Shown: positions 57,389 through 64,000 of the stretch, piece by piece
Layout of the letters: the number at the start of each line of letters is the position of its first letter
Numbering within the stretch: position 1 is the stretch's first letter
Assembly: GCF_029581395.1 (NCBI RefSeq)
Contig: NZ_CP121113.1
Span: 1,670,001-1,734,000, forward strand
Origin: Roseinatronobacter sp. S2
Lineage (GTDB): Bacteria; Pseudomonadota; Alphaproteobacteria; Rhodobacterales; Rhodobacteraceae
Length of the DNA stretch: 64,000 nt
Reading direction: 5' to 3'
Program-made: the position numbers and the translations under genes
The notes under the pieces: model-generated
Seen by the model: only the letters and a program-made list of their open reading frames with translations
What the model was told of the DNA's origin: nothing
Database searches by the model: none

Positions 57389-58267
57389 ATGAGCCTTGCC
57401 CCATGGGATGAACTGCGCACTGCCCTGCATGTCGCGCGTGCCGGCACTGTAAGTGGCGCGGCCCATGCGCTGGGTGTGCATCATGCAACGGTCATCCGTC
57501 ATATTGATGCGCTGGAAGACCGGCTTGGCGTCAAGCTGTTTCAGCGCCACGCAAAAGGGTATTCCCCGACCGAAGCGGGGCAGGCATTGGCCGAAGTTGC
57601 CGGTGGCGCAGAACAGAACTTCGATGCGCTGGCCGCGCGGCTGCACGGGTTACAAGACGGAATTGGCGGCGATCTTGTGATAACCACCGTGCCGGAGCTA
57701 TGCCGCCTGTTGATGCCCGCCATTCAGGCCCTGATGGATGAACATCCTGCGCTAAGCCCTTGCCTGCGCACCGAAGAACGCGTTTTGCAGCTTGAATATG
57801 GCGAGGCGCATCTGGCCATTCGTGCCGGTGCCCGCCCGCAGGAACCCGATAATGTGGTGCAGCCTTTGGGGGATTTGTCGTTCGGGCTGTATGGTGCCGA
57901 AAGCTATCTGAAGCAGCACGGCACCCCGTCGGGGATGGACGATCTGGGCACGCATCTGTTCATCGCCGCAGATGCCGTGAATGTCCGCGCCCCGTTCGAC
58001 ATATGGCTGCGGCAGACAGGGTATAAGGTTGCGTTGCGCAGCAACAGCACCACGGTTCGCGCCGATGCAACGCGCAGCGGTATGGGACTGGGCTTTCTGA
58101 CGCCAGCGCTTGCCCCTGAAGGATTGGTGCAGGTGGTTGAACCCCAACCCGAATGGTCCGCACCAATATGGCTGGTGACGCATGTGGACCTGCACCGCAG
58201 TGCCAAAGTTCAGGCGGCGAGTGCGGCGATAAAACAGGTTTTGGCGCCAAGTCTGATGAAACCCTAG
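57389..58267 (+). CDS. LysR-family transcriptional regulator
   Basis: This 292-residue regulator has an N-terminal winged HTH (ALHVARAGTVSGAAHALGVH, then HIDALEDRLGVKLFQRHAKG) and a C-terminal periplasmic-binding-like effector domain (about residues 90-285). The target genes and ligand are unknown; no obviously regulated divergent gene lies beside it. ATG 57389 follows GGACGGAG. The stop is at the edge of a half-repeat. Confidence 0.88.
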   Translation: MSLAPWDELRTALHVARAGTVSGAAHALGVHHATVIRHIDALEDRLGVKLFQRHAKGYSPTEAGQALAEVAGGAEQNFDALAARLHGLQDGIGGDLVITTVPELCRLLMPAIQALMDEHPALSPCLRTEERVLQLEYGEAHLAIRAGARPQEPDNVVQPLGDLSFGLYGAESYLKQHGTPSGMDDLGTHLFIAADAVNVRAPFDIWLRQTGYKVALRSNSTTVRADATRSGMGLGFLTPALAPEGLVQVVEPQPEWSAPIWLVTHVDLHRSAKVQAASAAIKQVLAPSLMKP

Positions 58268-58303
58268 GGCGTGCCCGCGTTCATTCGCATTCATGCAATG
58301 ACC
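58266..58303 (-). repeat. Inverted half-copy of the 100-bp repeat
   Basis: CGCGTTCATTCGCATTCATG here is the reverse complement (with a few changes) of the last third of the element at 58425-58528. The two form an inverted pair enclosing about 190 bases. Confidence 0.55.
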
Positions 58304-58359
58304 TGATCGGGCTGGAACTGCCCGTTGGCGGGTGGCCTGTCCGCCTGAGCAGGGCTGTG

Positions 58360-58392
58360 GCGCGGCGGGCTTGCGCCCGTTGCTCCGCGCCT
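58360..58392 (-). repeat. Fragment of the long palindromic repeat
   Basis: GCGCGGCGGGCTTGCGCCCG followed by TTGCTCCGCGCCT matches the outer end of the repeat as seen at about 63484-63515. Only this end is present, so it is a remnant or a shared sub-module. Confidence 0.5.
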
Positions 58393-58424
58393 CAGGGCAT
58401 CTGTGCCGACAGGTGTTCGGCACT

Positions 58425-58528
58425 AGAGCATGCTGCTCAAAAGTGGGAACCGGTTTTGAGCTTCTCGAACATGCGAAATCAATAAGTTAGGGCATGTCTC
58501 GTGAATGCGAATGAACGTGATATGCTCT
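58425..58528 (+). repeat. Dispersed repeat of about 100 bp (GGGAACCGGTTTT family), copy 2
   Basis: The element begins AGAGCATGCTGCTCAAAAGT and ends GTGATATGCTCT; the outermost AGAGCAT and ATGCTCT are perfect inverted termini. The core GTGGGAACCGGTTTTGAGC matches 29032-29133. With the two fragments above, it makes the 276-base gap between the LysR and DsrE-like genes almost entirely repeat sequence. Confidence 0.78.
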
Positions 58529-58543
58529 ATCCCGCCCGACAGC

Positions 58544-58984
58544 TTAGAATGACCAGACGCGGGCTGTCATATCCATCATAGCGCCCGCCATTGCCGGGGG
58601 CTGTGCAACGCCCACACCATCCAGCAAGACAGATGCATCGGCACCCATACCCGGCAGATAGATGGCACAGACCTCGACCGTGGCGCCGTTGGCCATCAGG
58701 TTTTGCAGCATGCCCTGCGGGCTGGCATCGCGCGGCGGTTGGCCTGCTGTCGCGCTTTCGGGGGCATCGATCAATGCCAGATCGCCGCCCGGCCCACATA
58801 GCAGAATATGCGCATCCGCGCCTTGCTCCACGGCTTGTGTGGTCAGCACCATGGCCATCAACTGGGTTTGTGCGTTGTCGGATGTGACGACAGTGACCAG
58901 CTTGCTGGCCTCATCGGCGATTGCGGTCGTTGCAAGGGCGCTGCAAAGGGTGGCACCAAGCAAGGTGTTGCGGATCATGGTCAT
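58544..58984 (-). CDS. DsrE-like periplasmic protein
   Basis: This 146-residue protein has an N-terminal signal peptide (LGATLCSALATTAIA, cleavage near residue 24) and a DsrE/DsrF-like fold (LVTVVTSDNAQTQLMAMVLT, then GADAHILLCGPGGDLALID). Cysteines in LLCGPGG and VEVCAIYLPG could carry sulfur or a metal. It is probably exported and involved in sulfur or metal handling, but the role is not established. It lies downstream of the YejA-like gene on the same strand, 171 bases away. Confidence 0.72.
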   Translation of the reverse strand: MTMIRNTLLGATLCSALATTAIADEASKLVTVVTSDNAQTQLMAMVLTTQAVEQGADAHILLCGPGGDLALIDAPESATAGQPPRDASPQGMLQNLMANGATVEVCAIYLPGMGADASVLLDGVGVAQPPAMAGAMMDMTARVWSF

Positions 58985-59155
58985 GTTGAAAGCCTTTCGA
59001 ATTGGGCTGTGTGTTTAAGATAGCCCAGTGCTCGCAGATATATTGACGAATTCATACATGACGATGTGACGCATGCGCCTTGATCTGCCGGTCTGGCCTG
59101 ACTCAGGCCGGACCCCGTTCAGGCAATGCCAAGCCGGACAAAGCGCAGTCGCAGA

Positions 59156-60973
59156 TCACTCCTGCCACCACCAGACATCGGGCTGAAAGCCGATCCAGTC
59201 GCCATAGATTGGCAGGCGTTCGGGGAAGCGTAGCTCGCGCGCATGTGCGATGCGGGCGCGGTCGTTGAACCAGAAGGGCACGACATGTCGTCCCGCTGTC
59301 AGAACGCGGTCCAATGCGCGGGCGCTGTCGATGAAATCTTCCTGATCGTTCGATGTGACAAGCCGTTCGATCAGTGCGTCTATCGCAGGGCTTTGAACGC
59401 CCATCCAGTTGCGGGACCCTTCCGCAGTTGCCGCGTCAGACCCCCAATACAGCCGCTGTTCAGCACCGGGCGACAGGGACAGGCCGCGAATGTAATAGGC
59501 CATGTCGAAATCGAACGCATTCGTGCGCTCGGTATATTGCGCCGAATCAATCTGGGTGACGTTGACATTCATTCCCAGCCGCGACAGGGCTTCGGAATAA
59601 ATCTCGGCAATCGCCAGAACCTCGCTGGAGCCTTGGCGCAGCAAAATGGTAAAACGGAACGGGTCGCCATCTGCATTGCGCAAAACGCCCGCGCTGTCTG
59701 CGTCCCATCCCGCTTCGGCCAGCAGATTGGTGGCCGCGCGCATATTGGCACGGTTTGTCACGCTGCCATCCGATACCGGCAGCGTGTAGCCTTCAAGTGT
59801 GCCGGGCAGAAGATCATCGGCAAAGGGGGCCAGAAATTCCGCCACGCGCCCGTCTGCCGGGCCATCGTGCATGCCCAGAACCGAATTCGAGAAATAGGAT
59901 GTGATTCGCGGGTCTTCGGACGCGTTGATGATCTGGTTGATGTATTCAAAGTTAAACGCGTGAATCATCGCTTCGCGCACACGCCAGTCGGAAAACAGGG
60001 GGTTGCGGCTGTTCATCACGAAACCGGCAATACCGGACGGGCGTTCATGGGGGATTTCCGATTTCACCACCTCGCCTGCCTGCATGGCGGGGAAATCATA
60101 GCGCGTGTTCCATGATGCCGCGTTTGTTTCGCGCATGGTGTTGAGCATGCCAGAGGTGAAGGCCTCGAACATGGCGGTGCCATCGCCGAAAAATTCCATG
60201 CGGATTTCATCAAGATTGGCCTGTCCGCGCATGAACGGCAGGTCATTGCCCCAATAGTCGGGATTGCGCTTCAGATAGACATAGCGCCCCGCTTCGAACC
60301 GGTCGATGACATAGGGCGCGGTGGTGATGGGAATAACCGATGTGCCTGATTCGGCAAAATCCAGCCCGTCCCATTGCGCCTTTTGCAGGATCGGGCGCAT
60401 GCCCATGATCAGCGGCAATTCGCGGTCAGGCTCGGTAAAGGTGAAGCGGATGGACCGCTCGCCCGTGATTTCCGCACGTTCAACCCGCGCCCAGGTGCCG
60501 TGATAGCGGGGGTGGCCCACTGTGCCCAGCGTTTCATAGGACCACAGCACATCTTCAACCGTGACGGGGCTGCCATCGGAAAACGCGGCTTCGGGGCGCA
60601 AGGTGAATTCAACCCAGGTGCGGGCTTCATCAGTTTCAACCGATTCGGCCAAAAGACCGTAAAGTGTGAAGGGTTCGTCCCAGTTCTGGCCCATCAGGCT
60701 TTCATAAGCCAAATATTGTAATTGCCACGGACTGCGCCCTTTCAGGATATGCGGGTTCAGCGAATCAAAGCCGCCGACTTCGCCCTGAACGATGCGTCCG
60801 CCTTTGGGCGCGTCGGGGTTCACATGGGGCAAATGTTCAAAATCTGGTGGTAGGGCAGGGTCACCATACATAGCTATGCCATGGGTGGCCTGTGCAAATG
60901 CAGGGCTTAGGGCTGCGCACCCCATCGCAAGAATGATGGTTGCGGTCGTGTTTCGACATATTTTTGATAACAT
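59156..60973 (-). CDS. Extracellular solute-binding protein family 5 (YejA-like)
   Basis: This 605-residue periplasmic binding protein for peptides or similar solutes has a signal peptide (TIILAMGCAALSPAFAQ). The mature start HGIAMYGDPALPPDFEHLPH and PDAPKGGRIVQGEVGGFDSL is characteristic of YejA. The length and domain order fit family 5. No permease or ATPase gene is adjacent, so it would have to work with a transporter elsewhere. ATG 60973 is preceded by sequence shared with the orphan sRNA region. Confidence 0.88.
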   Translation of the reverse strand: MLSKICRNTTATIILAMGCAALSPAFAQATHGIAMYGDPALPPDFEHLPHVNPDAPKGGRIVQGEVGGFDSLNPHILKGRSPWQLQYLAYESLMGQNWDEPFTLYGLLAESVETDEARTWVEFTLRPEAAFSDGSPVTVEDVLWSYETLGTVGHPRYHGTWARVERAEITGERSIRFTFTEPDRELPLIMGMRPILQKAQWDGLDFAESGTSVIPITTAPYVIDRFEAGRYVYLKRNPDYWGNDLPFMRGQANLDEIRMEFFGDGTAMFEAFTSGMLNTMRETNAASWNTRYDFPAMQAGEVVKSEIPHERPSGIAGFVMNSRNPLFSDWRVREAMIHAFNFEYINQIINASEDPRITSYFSNSVLGMHDGPADGRVAEFLAPFADDLLPGTLEGYTLPVSDGSVTNRANMRAATNLLAEAGWDADSAGVLRNADGDPFRFTILLRQGSSEVLAIAEIYSEALSRLGMNVNVTQIDSAQYTERTNAFDFDMAYYIRGLSLSPGAEQRLYWGSDAATAEGSRNWMGVQSPAIDALIERLVTSNDQEDFIDSARALDRVLTAGRHVVPFWFNDRARIAHARELRFPERLPIYGDWIGFQPDVWWWQE

Positions 60974-61055
60974 TCAAGCGACTCCGGGGGGATGAATTCG
61001 GGGCACAGTTTCCCCATACGCTACAGTCCGATGACAGAGTTTTCAAACTTTTAGC

Positions 61056-61084
61056 TTGGAACACGACGTCACAAGGTCTATATA
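61056..61084 (+). promoter_or_regulatory. Predicted promoter of orphan sRNA
   Basis: TTGGAA (61056-61061), a 17-base spacer and TATATA (61079-61084) predict a start near 61091. Upstream CTTG also fits an RpoH-type -35 box. No protein-coding gene follows before the terminator. Confidence 0.6.
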
Positions 61085-61090
61085 TGACTC

Positions 61091-61166
61091 ACTGCTCGAT
61101 AGGTTTCTTGCCTGTATGAAACCTGCCTCAATTACTGACGCCCGCCTTGTGCGGGCGTTTTTTTTT
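61091..61166 (+). ncRNA. Candidate small RNA with two hairpins and intrinsic terminator
   Basis: The predicted RNA of about 76 bases contains hairpin 1 AGGTTTC/GAAACCT (61101-61107 with 61118-61124), a single-stranded linker, and hairpin 2 CGCCCGC/GCGGGCG (61139-61145 with 61151-61157), followed by nine T residues (61158-61166). No plus-strand gene lies upstream for 2.8 kb, so this terminator has no protein gene to end. Together with the promoter this is a complete sRNA gene by sequence. bdhA starts 110 bases downstream. No match to a named sRNA is claimed. Confidence 0.65.
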
Positions 61167-61276
61167 GGCCTGCGCGATTCGGGATACCTGTTCAAAACTG
61201 CGCGATAGCTTTGCTTTGGGTTTTCCATTTTTCCGTCTATGCTGCACAGCAGAGAAATATGTAAGAGGAAAGAAGA

Positions 61277-62050
61277 ATGCAGCTTGCAGGAAAACGCGCG
61301 GTCGTCACGGGGTCGAATTCGGGAATCGGGCTGGGGGTCGCGCGCGAACTGGCCCGCGCGGGCGCGGAAGTGGTGATAAATTCCTTTTCCGACACACCAG
61401 AAGATCACCAGATCGCGGCCGATATTGCCAGCGAAACCGGCGCGTCCGTCACCTATATTCAGGCCGATATGTCGAAACCGGACGACTGCCGCGCCCTGAT
61501 AGAAAAGGCTGGCGGCTGCGATATTCTGGTGAATAACGCAGGCATTCAGCATGTCGCGCGGATTGAAGAATTCCCGCAGGACAAATGGGACGCGATCATC
61601 GCGATCAACCTGTCATCGGCGTTTCATACCACTGCGGCGGCCCTGCCGGGGATGTATGCAAAAGGGTGGGGGCGTGTGGTCAACATCGCCTCGGCGCACG
61701 GGTTGACGGCAAGCCCCTATAAATCCGCCTATATTGCCGCGAAACACGGGGTTGTGGGGCTTAGCAAGACGACCGCGCTGGAAGCCGCGGGCAAGGGGGT
61801 GACCTGCAATGCTGTGTGTCCGGGCTATGTGCTGACGCCGATTGTCGAAAAGCAGATCCCCGACCAGATGAAAACCCACAACATGGACCGTGAAACAGTG
61901 ATCAAGGAAGTCATGCTGTCGCGTCAGCCTTCAGGGGAATTTGCCACTGTCGAGCAAATCGGAGGCACGACCGTGTTTTTATGCTCTGACGCGGCAGCGC
62001 AGATCACCGGCACCACGATTTCGGTCGACGGAGGCTGGACGGCGCTTTGA
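61277..62050 (+). CDS. bdhA: D-3-hydroxybutyrate dehydrogenase
   Basis: Oxidises 3-hydroxybutyrate to acetoacetate in polyhydroxybutyrate turnover. The 257-residue short-chain dehydrogenase has the cofactor motif VTGSNSGIGLGVA, NNAGIQHVARIEEFP, catalytic Ser (NIASAHG) and YIAAKHG, and the family-specific C-terminal ITGTTISVDGGWTAL. ATG 61277 follows AGAGGAAAG. The patatin gene that follows is a common partner. Confidence 0.95.
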   Translation: MQLAGKRAVVTGSNSGIGLGVARELARAGAEVVINSFSDTPEDHQIAADIASETGASVTYIQADMSKPDDCRALIEKAGGCDILVNNAGIQHVARIEEFPQDKWDAIIAINLSSAFHTTAAALPGMYAKGWGRVVNIASAHGLTASPYKSAYIAAKHGVVGLSKTTALEAAGKGVTCNAVCPGYVLTPIVEKQIPDQMKTHNMDRETVIKEVMLSRQPSGEFATVEQIGGTTVFLCSDAAAQITGTTISVDGGWTAL

Positions 62051-62077
62051 CGATGCGGGCAGATTTGATGCTGGAAT

Positions 62078-62100
62078 GAGTATTTTTGGCAAGGTGAAGG
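62078..62100 (+). repeat. Short intergenic motif, copy 4
   Basis: GAGTATTTTTGGCAAGGTGA is a variant of the motif at 28-48. A CCCCGCGCAG/CTGCGGGG inverted repeat follows within 50 bases. It is oriented toward the patatin gene, 140 bases before its ATG. The 189-base gap holds no other feature. Confidence 0.55.
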
Positions 62101-62239
62101 ACCGGCCCCGCGCAGCCCGCCCAGGGGGGCGTGCAAAGCTGCGGGGCTGTCTGGAACTTCTGAATTTTGATCTGTCGCGTTTGCGGTTAAGGGGGCGTGT
62201 GCCGACTGTCCGCAAGGCGCGGTATTGAAAGGCGATATA

Positions 62240-63274
62240 ATGGTAAAGCGTATCAATCTGGCATTGCAGGGCGGGGGCGCGCATGGCGCGTTTACATGGG
62301 GGGTTCTGGACCGTCTGTTGCAAGATGACGGGATCGAGATTGCAGCGATTTCGGGAACATCCGCAGGCGCGTTGAACGCCGCCGCGCTGAAGGCGGGCAT
62401 GGCGGACGGCGGGCGTGCCGGCGCGCGTGCACTTCTGGACCAGATCTGGCATCAGGTGGGGGCGGTGCATGACCTGCGCCTGACGGGTTGGATTGCGCAG
62501 GCATTGCCGCCGATCGGCGTGATAAATTCGTGGATGGAAAACCTGATGCCGGTCTCGCCCATGGATATGGCGGCGCTGATGACCAGCCCTTATCAATATG
62601 GTGCGCTCTATCGCAACCCGCTGGAACCGGTCGTGCGGTCCTTGCGGTTTGACAAGGTGTGCAGCCAGTCCGGGCCGGAGTTGTATATCGCCGCGACCAA
62701 TGTGCGCACCGGCAAGATCCGGGTGTTTTCGGGGGAAGAGCTGACTTGCGATGTGATCCTTGCATCCGCATGCCTGCCGACCGTGTTTCAGGCCGTGGAA
62801 TTTGTCGACCCGAAAACCGGCAAGCAAGAGGCCTTCTGGGATGGGGGATATACCGGAAACCCCGCATTATTCCCCTTGTTCGAGCCGCATTTGCCCGATG
62901 ACATTATGATAGTGAATATCAACCCGCTGGTGCGGGACAGCCTGCCGCGCACAGCACAGGAGATACAGAACCGGCTGAACGAGATCAGCTTCAATTCATC
63001 GCTGCTGCGCGAGATGCGCGCCATAGGATTCGTCAAACGCCTGATCGCCGAAGGCCGCATGGAGCGTGGCACAATGAAGGATGTCTTGTTGCATATGGTG
63101 GCCGATGACGACCTTATGAACACGCTTTCGGTCACCAGCAAGGTCACGCCGACACCGTATCTTTTGCATTCGCTGAAAGAGGCAGGGCGCGCTGCCTGCA
63201 CGCGCTTTCTGGACCGGCATAAAGCCGATCTGAATGACCGCATGACGGTTGATCTGGAAGCGATGTTCAACTAG
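62240..63274 (+). CDS. Patatin-like phospholipase
   Basis: This 344-residue lipid acyl hydrolase has the oxyanion loop LQGGGAHGAFTWGV, the nucleophile motif GTSAGALNA (GxSxG) and the catalytic Asp in WDGGYTGNP. Its position after bdhA suggests a link to polyhydroxybutyrate or lipid turnover; related granule-associated proteins exist, but this is inference. ATG 62240 follows GAAAGG; the alternative TTG 62225 is in that site. Confidence 0.9.
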   Translation: MVKRINLALQGGGAHGAFTWGVLDRLLQDDGIEIAAISGTSAGALNAAALKAGMADGGRAGARALLDQIWHQVGAVHDLRLTGWIAQALPPIGVINSWMENLMPVSPMDMAALMTSPYQYGALYRNPLEPVVRSLRFDKVCSQSGPELYIAATNVRTGKIRVFSGEELTCDVILASACLPTVFQAVEFVDPKTGKQEAFWDGGYTGNPALFPLFEPHLPDDIMIVNINPLVRDSLPRTAQEIQNRLNEISFNSSLLREMRAIGFVKRLIAEGRMERGTMKDVLLHMVADDDLMNTLSVTSKVTPTPYLLHSLKEAGRAACTRFLDRHKADLNDRMTVDLEAMFN

Positions 63275-63343
63275 CGCGCAGCCGTATCTGTTGAAGCGCA
63301 TGGTTGGCAGAGTTTGGCCTTTTGCTGCCATTGAGGCCATGGA

Positions 63344-63518
63344 TATAGCCCGCGCTATCGGTGGGCCGGGGTCTGCCGATCCGACATTATAAGAATGCAG
63401 TTTATGCAGGCTGAATATCCCTTACTTCAATGGCTTGGCCTGCCATCAGCCAAATCGGCAGGCCGCAGGACGGCCCACCGATGGCGCGGCGGGCTGCGCC
63501 CTTTGCTCCGCGCCTTTG
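63344..63518 (-). repeat. Long palindromic intergenic repeat, copy C
   Basis: Inverted copy of the family at 22689-22867 and 51801-51981. On the minus strand it shares AAGGCGCGGAGCAAAGGGCG and GCCTGCATAAACTGCATTC exactly with copy A, and CGCCATCGGTGGGCCGTC and ATCGGCAGACCCCGGCCCAC with copy B. It lies between the convergent patatin and DUF502 genes and accounts for most of that 290-base gap. Confidence 0.87.
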
Positions 63519-63564
63519 TGCGTCCCCTTTAGGCCACCCCCCCAAAAAACACGCCGGGCGCGGA

Positions 63565-64000
63565 TCACCCCTTTGGGATACTGACGGGCGGCGTATCGCC
63601 ACCATTGCGTGGCTTGCCTTTGCGTGTGTCAGGATACACCAGACCCGCTGAAATCACCAGTTTCGCGGCATCTTCGATCGACATGTCCAGCTCGATCACA
63701 TCTTCACGCGGCACAAACAGCAAGAACCCTGATGTCGGGTTCGGCGTGGTGGGCAGGAAGATCGACACCATATCGCCCTTGCCCGACAGGTGATCCCCGA
63801 TTTCCCCGCGCGTGGTTGTCGAAATGAACGCCATCGCCCATAGGCCGGGGCGCGGGTATTGCACCAGACAGGCGCGGTCAAATGTGGGGGCTGTGCGCGC
63901 CAAAATCGTGTCGGCGATCTGCTTGACTGCGTTATAGATGGACCGGATGATGGGCATCGCCTCGACAATGCGTTCGCCCCAGCCCACAAGCGTGCGCCCG
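63565..64000 (-). CDS. DUF502 family membrane protein (5' end beyond window)
   Basis: Only the C-terminal 145 codons are present; the frame is open to the window edge, so the N-terminal membrane spans are missing. Visible family features are GRTLVGWGERIVEAMPIIRS, SIYNAVKQIADTI, CLVQYPRPGLWAMAFIS, VSIFLPTTPNPTSGFLLFV and EDAAKLVISAGLV. DUF502 proteins are membrane proteins of unknown role. A GTG at 63987 should not be taken as the start because homology continues upstream. Confidence 0.88.
   Translation of the reverse strand, partial: GRTLVGWGERIVEAMPIIRSIYNAVKQIADTILARTAPTFDRACLVQYPRPGLWAMAFISTTTRGEIGDHLSGKGDMVSIFLPTTPNPTSGFLLFVPREDVIELDMSIEDAAKLVISAGLVYPDTRKGKPRNGGDTPPVSIPKG

Noticed and set aside
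59243..60115. 290-codon plus-strand ORF inside the YejA-like gene
   Set aside because: Antisense shadow without ribosome site or family features.
1..64000. tRNA, rRNA, CRISPR array, prophage or insertion sequence
   Set aside because: No cloverleaf-like sequence with a CCA-type end, no regularly spaced direct repeats and no transposase or integrase ORF was seen by eye; a dedicated scan would be more reliable.

Overview
The window looks like a stretch of core chromosome from an alphaproteobacterium of the order Rhodobacterales (Rhodobacteraceae). The evidence is gene order and family content: a dusB-ntrB-ntrC-ntrY-ntrX-trkA-trkH-hfq-hflX run, lptF-lptG-lptD-surA, secDF next to ccmABCDG, fused ispDF, cimA next to cysS, and several small families typical of this order (DUF5368, DUF1223, Mth938-like, a PAS_5-type protein). 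NtrC also lacks the sigma-54 contact loop, as in Rhodobacter. Coding sequence is about 60% GC by eye. No insertion sequence, prophage, CRISPR array, tRNA or rRNA was recognised. No species name can be defended.

Layout. 1-5.4 kb: a small membrane protein, a candidate anti-Shine-Dalgarno sRNA, a cysteine-rich leader peptide, cysS with a compositionally foreign 3' end, cimA, a methyltransferase and an NDUFAF6-like protein. 5.5-12.3 kb: yajC-secD-secF (protein export) and ccmABCDG (cytochrome c maturation). 12.3-15.5 kb: acnA on the minus strand. 15.8-22.5 kb: a DUF1223 protein and lptF-lptG-lptD-surA (LPS export and outer-membrane assembly). 22.9-29 kb: a GlxA-type regulator, class II DAHP synthase, a PAS protein, yicC-gmk and 5-formyl-THF cyclo-ligase. 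29.3-35.4 kb: a permease-like AI-2E family protein, two cytochromes c, hpt, a RatA/COQ10-like protein, pncC, pgpA and ispDF. 35.6-47.8 kb: the nitrogen-regulation, potassium-uptake and Hfq cluster. 48-51.7 kb: a diguanylate cyclase, tatABC and a DUF815 ATPase. 52-57.3 kb: an oxidoreductase, argS, a SPOR protein and nagZ. 57.4-64 kb: a LysR regulator, a DsrE-like protein, a YejA-like binding protein, an orphan sRNA candidate, bdhA, a patatin and a partial DUF502 gene.

The most novel material lies between genes. (1) Upstream of cysS, a promoter-like TTGGCA-N17-TATGGT places its predicted transcription start on the ATG of a 14-codon ORF with five cysteines. This reads as a leaderless cysteine-sensing leader. 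(2) Just before it, two hairpins expose CTCCTCC and CCTCCC in their loops, like the CcsR/cuckoo anti-SD sRNAs of Rhodobacter. (3) At 61056-61166 a promoter-like sequence, two hairpins and nine T residues form a self-contained sRNA gene candidate. (4) Three dispersed repeat families occupy most of the larger gene-free stretches. (5) hflX has no standard start codon where its homologous N-terminus should begin.
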